Position numbers and translations under genes: made by a program
Assembly: GCA_050011895.1 (NCBI GenBank)
Contig: JBEKIF010000051.1
Span: 1-32,188, forward strand
Reading direction: 5' to 3'
DNA: 32,188 bases
From: DATBGO01 sp050011895
GTDB lineage: Bacteria > Actinomycetota > Actinomycetes > Streptosporangiales > Streptosporangiaceae
The notes under the pieces: generated by a model
Told to the model about the DNA's origin: nothing
Seen by the model: the letters and a program-made list of their open reading frames with translations, nothing else
Databases searched by the model: none
Part shown: positions 7,078 to 14,093 of the stretch, one piece after another
Numbering within the stretch: position 1 is the stretch's first letter
How the letters are laid out: the number at the start of each line of letters is the position of its first letter

Positions 7078-7968
7078 TCAGCAGGCCAGCACATCCAGCC
7101 CTAGGTCGAGCGCGGGACTTGAGTGGGTAAGGGCGCCGACGGCGATGAAGTCGACGCCCGTTTCCGCCACTGCTCTGGCCGTTCCCAGCCGCAGGCCACC
7201 GCTTGCCTCCAGGCGGGCCCCTTGGTACTGGCAGGCCAGGGCTACGGCGGCCCGCAGGTCAGCGAGCCCCATGTTGTCGAGCAGGATGAGCCCGGCGCCC
7301 GCGGCCAAGGCATCACGGACCTGCGCCAGGGTGTCGCATTCGACTTCGAGTGGCAGGCCGGGAGCGGCAGCGCGGACGGCCCGGATCGCCGCCGCGATCC
7401 CGCCAGCGGCCGCCACGTGGTTATCTTTCACCAGTGCGGCGTCGCCCAGTCCCATGCGGTGGTTCACCCCGCCGCCGCAGCGCACGGCGTACTTCTCGAG
7501 CTGGCGCAGCCCCGGCGTGGTCTTGCGGGTGTCCCGCACCGTGCATCCGGTGCCCGCCACCGCGTCGGCCCACTCCCTTGTCGCAGTGGCGATCCCCGAC
7601 AGGTGAGTGAGGAAGTTGAGCAGGGTCCGCTCGGCCCCGAGCATCTCTCGCAGCGGAGCCTGGATTCGCAGCACCTCGGTACCGCGGTCGATCCGCTCGC
7701 CATCGGCGCACAGCTGCTCGGCAGCCCCTGGCGGCACCCCGCCAGCGTCGAGTACGGCGAGCGCGACCGGAAGGCCGGCCAGCACGCCAGGCATCCTGGC
7801 GACGACGCCGGCCACGGCCCGCGCGCCGGGCGCAGCCGTCGCGGCCGAAGTGAGATCGGGCCCGTAACGGAAGTCCTCGTCGAGCGCGCCGCGAACCACC
7901 CGCTCGGTATCCTCCGGCTCGATCCCCGCCGCGAGCAGTCTGTTCACGACCGTCGGGTGCAGCGTCAT
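7078..7968 (-). CDS. nadC: Quinolinate phosphoribosyltransferase (carboxylating)
   Basis: A 296-residue enzyme converting quinolinate and PRPP to nicotinate mononucleotide, CO2 and pyrophosphate, the third step of de novo NAD synthesis in the cytoplasm. Visible signatures are LNFLTHLSGIATATR, the substrate-binding VRDTRKTTPGLR (near residues 143-154), HRMGLGDAALVKDNH (near 170-185), LEVECDT and the C-terminal LEASGGL. All motifs are intact and the length is normal. Its ATG overlaps the nadB stop by four bases (ATGA), so the two are translationally coupled, and it closes the nadA-nadB-nadC operon. Confidence 0.95.
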   Translation of the reverse strand: MTLHPTVVNRLLAAGIEPEDTERVVRGALDEDFRYGPDLTSAATAAPGARAVAGVVARMPGVLAGLPVALAVLDAGGVPPGAAEQLCADGERIDRGTEVLRIQAPLREMLGAERTLLNFLTHLSGIATATREWADAVAGTGCTVRDTRKTTPGLRQLEKYAVRCGGGVNHRMGLGDAALVKDNHVAAAGGIAAAIRAVRAAAPGLPLEVECDTLAQVRDALAAGAGLILLDNMGLADLRAAVALACQYQGARLEASGGLRLGTARAVAETGVDFIAVGALTHSSPALDLGLDVLAC

Positions 7969-9593
7969 GCGCTGGCCCCGATGCTCGCCTGGGCTGAGCC
8001 GACCGTCCGCAGCTGCCCTTCGTCCACGCGCAGAACGGTATGGCGCGCCCGCTCATCTGTGGTGACCGGCATGTCCCGCCACCGATGGCACCCCCGGCTC
8101 TCCGCGCGGGCCAGGGCAGCCGTGGCGACCAGGACTGAGACCGTGTGCAGGCTGGCCGCCTCTACTGCGGCGAGGTCCAGTCCCCCGCCTCCCGGCGCGG
8201 CCTGCTCCAGCATGCCCGCCAGAAGCTCCAGGCCCTCGCGATCACGCATTACCCCGGCGTGCTGCGACATGGCCGAGGCGAGGGCCGGCCGGCCCGCGGG
8301 GCTCACCCCGGTGCCCGCGGGCGGCAGCCGCAGGCTGGCTGCTGGCGCTGGCAGGCTCTGCCCGAGGAGGTCACCGACGCGCCGTCCGGCGATTAGGGAT
8401 TCTGTCAGGGAATTGGACGCAAGACGGTTGGCGCCGTGTACACCGGTCGACGCGGCTTCCCCGACGGCGTAGAGGCCCGCGACCGAGGTCCGCCCGTCCA
8501 TGTCGGCCCGGATGCCGCCGCAGGCGTAGTGCGCGCCGGGCGCGACCGGGATGAGCTCGGTGACCGGGTCGATCCCCCGCGCCAGGCAGATGGCGGTCAC
8601 GGTGGGGAAATCCTTTTCCAGGGTGGCGCGCCCGAGCGCGGTGGCGTCGACCCACAGGTGATCGGCGGGCCCGTCCCCACGCCGCATCTGCTGCTGCATG
8701 ACCGCTGCGACAATGTCCCTGGGGGCCAGGTCGCCCTGCGGATGGCGCCCGGCCATGACGGGCCGGCCCGTCACGTCCACCAGCACCGCCCCGGCCCCGC
8801 GAAGGGCCTCCGTGATCAGCGGGCACTGGCCGCGGGACGCCTCCTGCCACAGCACCGTCGGGTGGAACTGCACGAACTCGAGATCCCGCAGTTGCGCTCC
8901 GGCGCGGGCCGCCAGCGCCAGGCCGTCGCCGGTCAGCCCGGCCGGGTTGGTGGTCGTCGCGAACGCCTGGCCGAAGCCGCCGGTGGCGAGGACGACAGCC
9001 CGCGCCGTCACCGCTCCAGGGCGCAGCCCCCGGCTGCCGCCCGCCATTCCTACCACCAGCCCGCCGACCGAGCCCCGCTCGTCGGTCAGCGCGTCCAGAG
9101 CGACACCGCAGGTGAGGATCTCCACGGTACTGGTGAGCACGGCGGCCCGGAGCGTCCGGTGCACCTCCGCGCCGGCCGCATCACCTCCGGCGTGCACGAC
9201 TCTGCTGCGGCTGTGGCCGCCCTCCAGATGGAGCGCGGTGCGCTCCAGCCGGGCACCCAGTCCGGCCAGCCGGGCGATCTCGCCGGGCGCCTCGGCCACC
9301 AGCGTCGCCACGGCGGCCGGGTCGCACAGCCCGGCACCCGCGTCCAGCGTGTCCCGCTGGTGGATGGCTGAGTGGTCTCCCGGGCCGATCGCAGCGGCCA
9401 GGCCGCCCTGCGCCAGTGGCGTCGCTCCCCCGCCGAGGTCCTCTTTGCTGACCAGCAGCACCCGCCTGCCATGACCCGCGGCCACCAGGGCGGCACTCAT
9501 CCCCGCCGCTCCCGAGCCCACTACCACCACATCGGCGTCTCGTTCCCACAGCGGCCGCGACCTCGGCAGGTAGCGGAGCTCCGGCCCGCTCAC
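7965..9593 (-). CDS. nadB: L-aspartate oxidase
   Basis: A 542-residue FAD enzyme that oxidises L-aspartate to iminoaspartate, the substrate handed to NadA. The N-terminal dinucleotide motif VVVVGSGAAGMSAAL lies near residues 22-36, followed by GGLAAAIG, the ATGGFGQ segment, the active-site region FVQFHPT, and YACGGIRADMDGRTSVAGLYAVGEAASTG split by the usual spacing; GANRLASNSLTE completes the FAD site. The C-terminal helical domain is present and the length matches E. coli NadB. The start is a GTG overlapping the nadA stop by four bases (GTGA), so the operon is tightly coupled. There is no sign of damage. Confidence 0.95.
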   Translation of the reverse strand: MSGPELRYLPRSRPLWERDADVVVVGSGAAGMSAALVAAGHGRRVLLVSKEDLGGGATPLAQGGLAAAIGPGDHSAIHQRDTLDAGAGLCDPAAVATLVAEAPGEIARLAGLGARLERTALHLEGGHSRSRVVHAGGDAAGAEVHRTLRAAVLTSTVEILTCGVALDALTDERGSVGGLVVGMAGGSRGLRPGAVTARAVVLATGGFGQAFATTTNPAGLTGDGLALAARAGAQLRDLEFVQFHPTVLWQEASRGQCPLITEALRGAGAVLVDVTGRPVMAGRHPQGDLAPRDIVAAVMQQQMRRGDGPADHLWVDATALGRATLEKDFPTVTAICLARGIDPVTELIPVAPGAHYACGGIRADMDGRTSVAGLYAVGEAASTGVHGANRLASNSLTESLIAGRRVGDLLGQSLPAPAASLRLPPAGTGVSPAGRPALASAMSQHAGVMRDREGLELLAGMLEQAAPGGGGLDLAAVEAASLHTVSVLVATAALARAESRGCHRWRDMPVTTDERARHTVLRVDEGQLRTVGSAQASIGASA

Positions 9594-10654
9594 TCCCCGG
9601 CCGCCGACGGCGACCCGACAGCGATCATCGCCTCGACCGCCCGGCGGGCCCGGCCTGCCACTGCAGGGTCAACGTGGACTTCCTCGACCCCGTCACGCAG
9701 GCAGCGCAGCAGGGCTGCCGGTGTCGTCATCTTCATGTACCGGCACACGGCGGCCGGGTTAACCGGCTCCCAGCGCACTGCCGGGTTGGCCCGGCGCAGC
9801 TGATGCAGCATGCCGGTTTCAGTAGCCACCAGCACGACGGGCGCCGTAGTGGTGCGGGCGGCGTCAAGCATGCCGCCAGTGGACAGCACCCTGGTGCGGC
9901 CGGCCGGCAGGTCACCCGCGCCCGCCTGCCACAGCGCGGCGGTCGAGCACCCGCATTCGGGATGGATGAACAGCTCCGCCTCGGTCTCAGCGGCCGCTTT
10001 GCGCCGCAGCTCGTCCGGGCTGATGCCAGCGTGCACATGGCACTCGCCCAGCCAGACATGCATGTTGGCGCGTCCGGTGGCACGGCGCACATGGGCGCCG
10101 AGAAACTGGTCCGGCAGGAACAGGAGCTCCTGGTCCGCCGGAAGGGACGCCACGATCTGCACCGCGTTGGCCGAGGTACAGCACACATCGGACTCGGCCT
10201 TGACCTCGGCGCTGGTGTTGACATAGGCCACTACCGCGGCACCGGGATGCTCGGCCTTCCAGGCCCGGAGCTGCTCCGCGGTAATGCTCTCAGCGAGCGA
10301 GCAGCCGGCCCGCGAATCCGGGATCAGCACCGTCCGCTCGGGCGCGAGGATCTTGGCGGTTTCCGCCATGAAGTACACGCCCGCGAAAACGATGACGTTG
10401 GCCGTGCTCGCCGCGGCCAGCCGCGACAAGGCGAGCGAGTCGCCGACGTGATCGGCGACATCCTGGATCTCCGGGGCCTGGTAGTTGTGGGCCAGGATCA
10501 CGGCATCGCGCTGCGCCGCAAGCCGCCGGATCTGCGCAGCCCAGTCCGCACCGACCTGGCCATCGGCCACCGTGCTGTCAGCGGCCACCGTGCTGTCAGC
10601 GGCCACCGTGCTGTCAGCGGCCACCGTGCTGTCGCCGGCCACAGAGCTGGTCAT
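9590..10654 (-). CDS. nadA: Quinolinate synthase A with a repetitive N-terminal tail
   Basis: A 354-residue protein that condenses iminoaspartate with dihydroxyacetone phosphate to quinolinate using a [4Fe-4S] cluster. The conserved enzyme begins with AVILAHNYQAPEIQDVADHV around residue 54. The cluster cysteines are visible in SDVCCTSAN, GECHVHAG and HPECGCS. Unusually, residues about 7-30 are four copies of the hexapeptide DSTVAA (last copy altered), an extension ahead of the core. The ATG has GGGAG seven bases upstream. It leads the nadA-nadB-nadC operon and is divergent from nrtR, which probably represses it when NAD-related metabolites are high. Enzyme identity is certain; the tail's role is unknown. 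Confidence 0.95.
   Translation of the reverse strand: MTSSVAGDSTVAADSTVAADSTVAADSTVADGQVGADWAAQIRRLAAQRDAVILAHNYQAPEIQDVADHVGDSLALSRLAAASTANVIVFAGVYFMAETAKILAPERTVLIPDSRAGCSLAESITAEQLRAWKAEHPGAAVVAYVNTSAEVKAESDVCCTSANAVQIVASLPADQELLFLPDQFLGAHVRRATGRANMHVWLGECHVHAGISPDELRRKAAAETEAELFIHPECGCSTAALWQAGAGDLPAGRTRVLSTGGMLDAARTTTAPVVLVATETGMLHQLRRANPAVRWEPVNPAAVCRYMKMTTPAALLRCLRDGVEEVHVDPAVAGRARRAVEAMIAVGSPSAAGE
10565..10636 (-). repeat. Four tandem 18-bp units inside the start of nadA
   Basis: Three identical units of 18 bases (plus strand GGCCACCGTGCTGTCAGC) are followed by a fourth that differs near its end. The unit is a multiple of three, so copy-number change would lengthen or shorten the NadA tail by six residues without breaking the frame. 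Recent slippage-type duplication is likely, since the copies are identical at DNA level. Confidence 0.9.
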
Positions 10655-10681
10655 CGGCTGCTCCCATTCCCGTAGGCCGTA

Positions 10682-10704
10682 GTTTTCGCCTTATAATCTA
10701 AAAC
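10682..10704. promoter_or_regulatory. Putative NrtR operator between nadA and nrtR
   Basis: The dyad GTTTT-N13-AAAAC lies in a markedly AT-rich patch between divergent nadA and nrtR, centred on a TATAAT box. NrtR repressors are known to bind palindromes upstream of NAD genes, and this is the only AT-rich dyad in the gap. The match to any specific NrtR consensus was not tested, so the exact borders are a guess. Confidence 0.4.
10692..10697 (+). promoter_or_regulatory. -10 box (TATAAT) for nrtR
   Basis: A perfect TATAAT sits 33 bases before the nrtR GTG, inside the putative operator. No good -35 box is seen at 16-19 bases. On the other strand TATAAG (10695 to 10690) could serve nadA about 35 bases before its ATG, also with a poor -35. 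Overlap with the dyad would allow control of both directions. Confidence 0.4.
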
Positions 10705-10730
10705 CCTAACTAGCACTGTATCATGCCAAC

Positions 10731-11510
10731 GTGCCAGGACATCAGCCGCAGGCTGGCGCAGCCGCAGGCAACAGCCAGGGTGATCGGTTCCGTCATGAGG
10801 TGCTCGCGGTCGTCCTCCAGGTCCGCGGCAATAGCCTGGGTGTCCTGCTCTGGCGGCGTGGCGCGCCGCCGTTCGAGGGACTGTGGTCGCTGCCCGGCGG
10901 CCCGCTCGGCGCGACAGAGCGCCTCGGAACCTCGGTGGGAAGGCACCTGGCCACCAAGGTTGACCTGACCGAGATCGCGCACCTTGAGCAGCTGGAAACC
11001 CGGAGCGATCCGGGGCGAGATCCCAGAGGCCGTGTCCTCGCCACCGCGTACCTGGCGCTGGTGTGCGCCGATATCGACCCGCGCATCCCCGCAGACACGG
11101 CATGGCACGCTGTCCAGGACCTCCCGCCGGCCGCGTTCGACCACGGGTCGATCGTCGGATCGGCAACAGAGCGGCTGCGGGCCAAGCTGTCGTACACGAA
11201 CATCGGCTTCGCGCTGGCACCAGAGACCTTCACGATCGCCCGGCTACGGGACATTTACGCTGTCTCACTCGGCCATCCGGTCTCGGCAACCAACCTGCAG
11301 CGGATCCTGAACCGCCGTGGCGTCATCGAGGCCACGCCCGCGGCAGTCCGGCCGACTTCATCCGGCGGCAGGCCAGCGACGCTCTACCGATTCGCGGCCC
11401 GGACCCTGGTGGTCACCAACCCTTTCGCGGCTTTCCGCCCGCCTGCCGCCGTCTTCGGCACCAGCCCTGACGCTGGCCGGCTTCGAGGTGATCTCAACAC
11501 CGCGGAATGA
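10731..11510 (+). CDS. nrtR: NrtR-type transcriptional regulator of NAD metabolism
   Basis: A 259-residue protein with an N-terminal Nudix-like domain (LAVVLQVRGNSLGVLLWRRG, then PFEGLWSLPGGPL at about residues 48-60) and a C-terminal winged-helix part (FTIARLRDIYAVSLGHPVSATNLQRILNRRG, quoted here by its parts FTIARLRDIY and NLQRILNRRG). The region where active Nudix hydrolases carry the catalytic REx2EExGx motif reads LGATERLGTSVGRHLATKV, so it has lost catalysis, as expected of NrtR, whose Nudix fold senses ADP-ribose-type ligands. It is divergent from nadABC, which fixes its likely target. The GTG start lacks an SD. Identity is confident from both sequence and context. Confidence 0.88.
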   Translation: MPGHQPQAGAAAGNSQGDRFRHEVLAVVLQVRGNSLGVLLWRRGAPPFEGLWSLPGGPLGATERLGTSVGRHLATKVDLTEIAHLEQLETRSDPGRDPRGRVLATAYLALVCADIDPRIPADTAWHAVQDLPPAAFDHGSIVGSATERLRAKLSYTNIGFALAPETFTIARLRDIYAVSLGHPVSATNLQRILNRRGVIEATPAAVRPTSSGGRPATLYRFAARTLVVTNPFAAFRPPAAVFGTSPDAGRLRGDLNTAE

Positions 11511-11631
11511 TCGCCGGCGGTCCGTAAGTGCCGCACCAATGACAACGACGGGGCTCGCCGGCAGCGGACGTATCGGCAGCACGGCGGCCCGGCGAGCCGG
11601 GCCGGCCGGACGCGCACCAGGTCCACTCTGC

Positions 11632-11661
11632 TTGACATATCAACCACGTGCTAGATATACT
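11632..11661 (+). promoter_or_regulatory. Strong sigma-A-type promoter
   Basis: TTGACA (11632-11637, perfect -35) and TATACT (11656-11661) are 18 bases apart in an AT-rich patch. They lie 34 bases before the ATG of the 91-aa gene, which also has a GGAGG site at 11687-11691. This is the best consensus promoter in the window. Confidence 0.75.
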
Positions 11662-11695
11662 GAGCAAATAGAAGACAAGGACAACTGGAGGAAAG

Positions 11696-11971
11696 ATGGC
11701 TGATACCCTTGCCGTCGGCCAGGAGCTGGAAAGCTACATCCTGGACACGGTCCGCAAGACTGAGGAAGTGGCGGTCGGCGCGATTAACGTCGTGATCGAC
11801 GCAGTCCACCCCGTGACATCGACGCTTCCGAGCGTTACCCCGCCGCTAGCCTACGATTTCGCCGAGCAGCTGCTGGTCAGCCAGCGGAAGTTCGCGGAAG
11901 ACGTGCTCCGCGCGACCGCGCGGCTCGGGCCGGCCCCGGCCAAGAAGGTCAGTGCAGCGCCGCAGAAGTAA
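11696..11971 (+). CDS. 91-aa helical protein of unknown function
   Basis: A small acidic-to-basic protein starting MADTLAVGQELESYILDTV. The pattern of charged and hydrophobic residues suggests two or three helices: one at about 6-38, a short Pro/Thr linker near 40-52, and another at about 53-75 (DFAEQLLVSQRKFAEDVL), then a Lys/Ala/Pro tail. No signal peptide, membrane segment or cysteine is present. The layout faintly recalls phasin-like or surface helical proteins of actinobacteria, but I do not recognise a family. Expression is likely high: consensus promoter, GGAGG site five bases from the ATG, and a perfect hairpin right after the stop make it a complete single-gene unit. It lies upstream of lsr2. 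Confidence 0.8.
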   Translation: MADTLAVGQELESYILDTVRKTEEVAVGAINVVIDAVHPVTSTLPSVTPPLAYDFAEQLLVSQRKFAEDVLRATARLGPAPAKKVSAAPQK

Positions 11972-11978
11972 CGCACAA

Positions 11979-12019
11979 GCAGCGCGGCGGACCCGGTACT
12001 CCCGGGTCCGCCGCGCTGC
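11979..12019 (+). terminator. Perfect 18-bp stem-loop terminator
   Basis: An 18-bp perfect stem with a 5-base loop (arms 11979-11996 and 12002-12019) begins 7 bases after the stop of the 91-aa gene. It lacks a T-run, as many actinobacterial terminators do. It is the most stable simple hairpin seen in the window. Confidence 0.8.
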
Positions 12020-12173
12020 CATGTGCAGGACTTGGAAACGCTTCCGGCATGGTGACGAGCTGAGGGAGCCGTCGCTGCCGACGTATGCCGCGGGCCTTCC
12101 GGCGATCGCCTGGATGGCACGACCTAATCGATCCAGAGCCACGGCCGGAAACGGCGGATGTGGCGAGTCTCCT

Positions 12174-12202
12174 TTGACATGCAGACGCTGAACCTGGACG
12201 AT
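12174..12202 (+). promoter_or_regulatory. Promoter of lsr2, probably leaderless
   Basis: TTGACA (12174-12179) and GACGAT (12197-12202) are 17 bases apart, and the lsr2 ATG follows seven bases after the -10 box. No ribosome binding site lies between them, so transcription likely starts at the ATG. The -10 is a weak match, so this is a moderate call. Confidence 0.5.
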
Positions 12203-12209
12203 TCTCAAC

Positions 12210-12533
12210 ATGGCAAAAACTGTGAACGTCGTCACCACTGATGACCTAGACGGATCGCCCGATGCTGAGACCGTGGCCTTCAGCTTCGATGGATACAGTT
12301 ACGAGATCGACCTTAATCAGAAGAACCGCGCCAAGCTCCAGAAATCACTGCAGCCATTCATAGATGCCGGGCGCAGGACCGCGCACCGCAGAACAGCGAA
12401 GTCCGCTCGTGGCACCGGGCCGAGGACCGACCGAGCGGCAGTGCGCGCCTGGGCCGCCGGGCAGGGACTGAGGGTGTCAGAACGCGGCCGGATCAGCGCC
12501 GAGGTGCTCGGCAAGTACAACGCCGCCCACTAG
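12210..12533 (+). CDS. lsr2: Lsr2 nucleoid-bridging protein
   Basis: A 107-residue DNA-bridging protein, the actinobacterial counterpart of H-NS, which silences AT-rich and foreign DNA. The N-terminal dimerisation part has TTDDLDGSPDAETVAFSFDG and the segment SYEIDLNQKNRAKLQKSLQP by residues 30-50. The C-terminal domain has the DNA-binding WAAGQGLRVSERGRISAEVL, whose RGR at about residues 93-95 inserts in the minor groove of AT-rich DNA. A basic linker (RRTAHRRTAKSARGTG) joins the two. Length and motifs are normal. It stands alone behind its own promoter. Many actinobacteria carry more than one Lsr2; which copy this is cannot be told. Confidence 0.93.
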   Translation: MAKTVNVVTTDDLDGSPDAETVAFSFDGYSYEIDLNQKNRAKLQKSLQPFIDAGRRTAHRRTAKSARGTGPRTDRAAVRAWAAGQGLRVSERGRISAEVLGKYNAAH

Positions 12534-12610
12534 ATCCGCACTCGGCCAGGGCCTGTGGCACCTCTGGCGGGCTGCGGCGCCGTAACCGTCGGCACCGGCC
12601 CGGCAGGCCG

Positions 12611-13600
12611 CTACGGCAGGACCTGGATCTTACGTCCTTCACCGCGCTTGAAGCGGGCGAGCGCCTCACCATAGTCGGCCAGCGGGAGCCGGTCGCTGAT
12701 GAAGACACCGGGATCAAGGATGCCGGAGGCGAACAGTTCCGCCGCGCGCTCGTAGCTGTGCAGGACCGCCATGGAACCGGTAATGGTGATCTCCTTGTTA
12801 TAGATCCGATACGGCTCGATGCTGACCCTGGTGGCGACTGAGGAAACACCGAACTGCAGGAAAGTGCCGCCGGGCCCGACCCGGGAAAGGCCGTCCTGAA
12901 TTGCCGCGCCGGCGCCAGTGGCGTCGACCACGAGATCCCACCCACGCGGGCGCATAAGCTCGTCCGCCGAGGTGGCGGTCGACGAGCAGCCGAGAGCCGC
13001 CGCGGTGGAAAGGCGCCGCGGGTTGATATCTATAACGTCGACCGACGCCGCACCCGTGCGCTTCGCGAGCTCCAGCATCATCAGTCCCATCGTGCCCGAT
13101 CCATAGATGAGCACATGCGAGCCGAGCTGCGAGGCAAGGACGTCGTAACCGCGCACCGCGCATGACAGCGGCTCAATCAGCGTGGCGTCTTCCAGGCGTA
13201 CGTGATCTGGCAGGCACACGCAGTTACCGGCCGGTGCCACGGCGAACTGCGCGGCTCCTCCGGGCATACTTACACCGATCGCATTCCACCGTTCACACAG
13301 ATTGTTGCGCCCGATACGGCAGTAGTGACAATCGTTGCAGTACAGCGACGGGTCGACCGCCACGCGCTGGCCAAGCGCGATCTCGCCGACGTCAGCTCCC
13401 CGCGCGACAACGACCCCGGCAAACTCATGCCCGGGAATGATCGGCAGCGACGGCGCGAACTCGCCTTCCAGGATGTGCAGGTCCGTGCCGCAGATGCCGC
13501 AGGCGGCAACCTCCACGACCACGTCACGAGGACCCGGCGCAGGATCATCGACGGTTACTACGTCAACCTCGTGGGACTCTCTGATAACTGCCGCTCGCAT
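12611..13600 (-). CDS. Zinc-dependent alcohol (polyol-type) dehydrogenase
   Basis: A 329-residue medium-chain dehydrogenase. Catalytic zinc ligands are visible in GICGTDLH (Cys37) and GHEFAG (His58, Glu59), and structural zinc cysteines at 88, 91, 94 and 102 (YCNDCHYC and LCERW). The NAD(H) motif is IYGSGTMGLMML. Such enzymes oxidise sugar alcohols, threonine or related compounds; a polyol is most likely given the sugar kinase across the divergent gap. The ATG at 13600 has AAAGGTG upstream and fits the family start; the frame stays open far upstream but that part has no family similarity. Next to it is a broken LacI-type regulator, which may once have controlled it. Confidence 0.88.
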   Translation of the reverse strand: MRAAVIRESHEVDVVTVDDPAPGPRDVVVEVAACGICGTDLHILEGEFAPSLPIIPGHEFAGVVVARGADVGEIALGQRVAVDPSLYCNDCHYCRIGRNNLCERWNAIGVSMPGGAAQFAVAPAGNCVCLPDHVRLEDATLIEPLSCAVRGYDVLASQLGSHVLIYGSGTMGLMMLELAKRTGAASVDVIDINPRRLSTAAALGCSSTATSADELMRPRGWDLVVDATGAGAAIQDGLSRVGPGGTFLQFGVSSVATRVSIEPYRIYNKEITITGSMAVLHSYERAAELFASGILDPGVFISDRLPLADYGEALARFKRGEGRKIQVLP

Positions 13601-13757
13601 CTTGCTGTCACCTTTGCCGTACTTCCAGAGCTCCGCCGCGAAGATGCGGCAGCTGAGCGCGGCGGCCGCCACGCCGGGACTGATGGGGGAATCACCGAGC
13701 GCACCATAAGCGGGCGGCGCCTTCGGAGCCAGGTTGGACAACGATGCCCGCATGGGT

Positions 13758-13773
13758 ATCGTTCTCAAACGAT
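13758..13773. promoter_or_regulatory. Putative operator of the LacI-regulated sugar locus
   Basis: ATCGTT-CTCA-AACGAT is a 16-bp inverted repeat in the divergent region, 45 bases before the remains of a LacI-type DNA-binding domain. LacI regulators often bind such sites near their own genes. With the regulator broken, this may be an orphan site. Confidence 0.35.
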
Positions 13774-13802
13774 GGTAAAGCAAGCAGCGGCGCACCCCGC
13801 GG

Positions 13803-14062
13803 CGCGGACTCGCGCGGCCGACGATGCGCGACGTCGCCGCGCGGGCGGCCGTCTGGATCAAAGGCGTTTCCAGGGTGGTCAACGGTGGTCCGCGCTTTCT
13901 GCGCGCGCCGGGTCGACGGGTTGATTGTCGTTCCCGCCGCGCATAGTCATAGGTACCTGCTCCCGGACATTCGCGCGGGCCTGGCCAAAGTTTTCGTGGA
14001 CCGGCCGGCGCGCGGCGCCTTCGATCCTGGCCCGACGCAACATAGCTGCCTCCGCGCAAGGC
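13803..14062 (+). pseudogene. Remnant of a LacI-family transcriptional regulator
   Basis: Three pieces of a LacI regulator lie in order but in three different frames. Piece one (about 13803-13895) reads RPTMRDVAARAAVWIKGVSR, then VVNGGPR, which is the LacI helix-turn-helix with several changed residues. Piece two (13906-14028) reads RRVDGLIVVPAAHSHRYLLP followed by DIRAGLAKVFVDRPARG, the start of the ligand domain. Piece three (14024-14062) reads ILARRNIAASAQG, the next conserved stretch. About 80 codons between pieces one and two, and the whole C-terminal two thirds, are gone. It lies directly before the sugar kinase gene, so it was probably the local sugar-responsive repressor. No product is expected. 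Confidence 0.8.
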
Positions 14063-14093
14063 TCATCCCTCGGGGGCCAGGGGAGATCAGGCC

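Noticed and set aside
7123..8472. Long plus-strand frame opposite nadC and nadB
   Set aside because: High-GC antisense shadow of intact NAD genes; no family similarity, Arg/Pro/His-rich composition.
13601..14059. Upstream extension of the zinc dehydrogenase frame to 14059, adding 153 codons
   Set aside because: The added part has no dehydrogenase similarity and overlaps the LacI remnant and the kinase leader; an ATG with a good SD exists at 13600 where the family starts.
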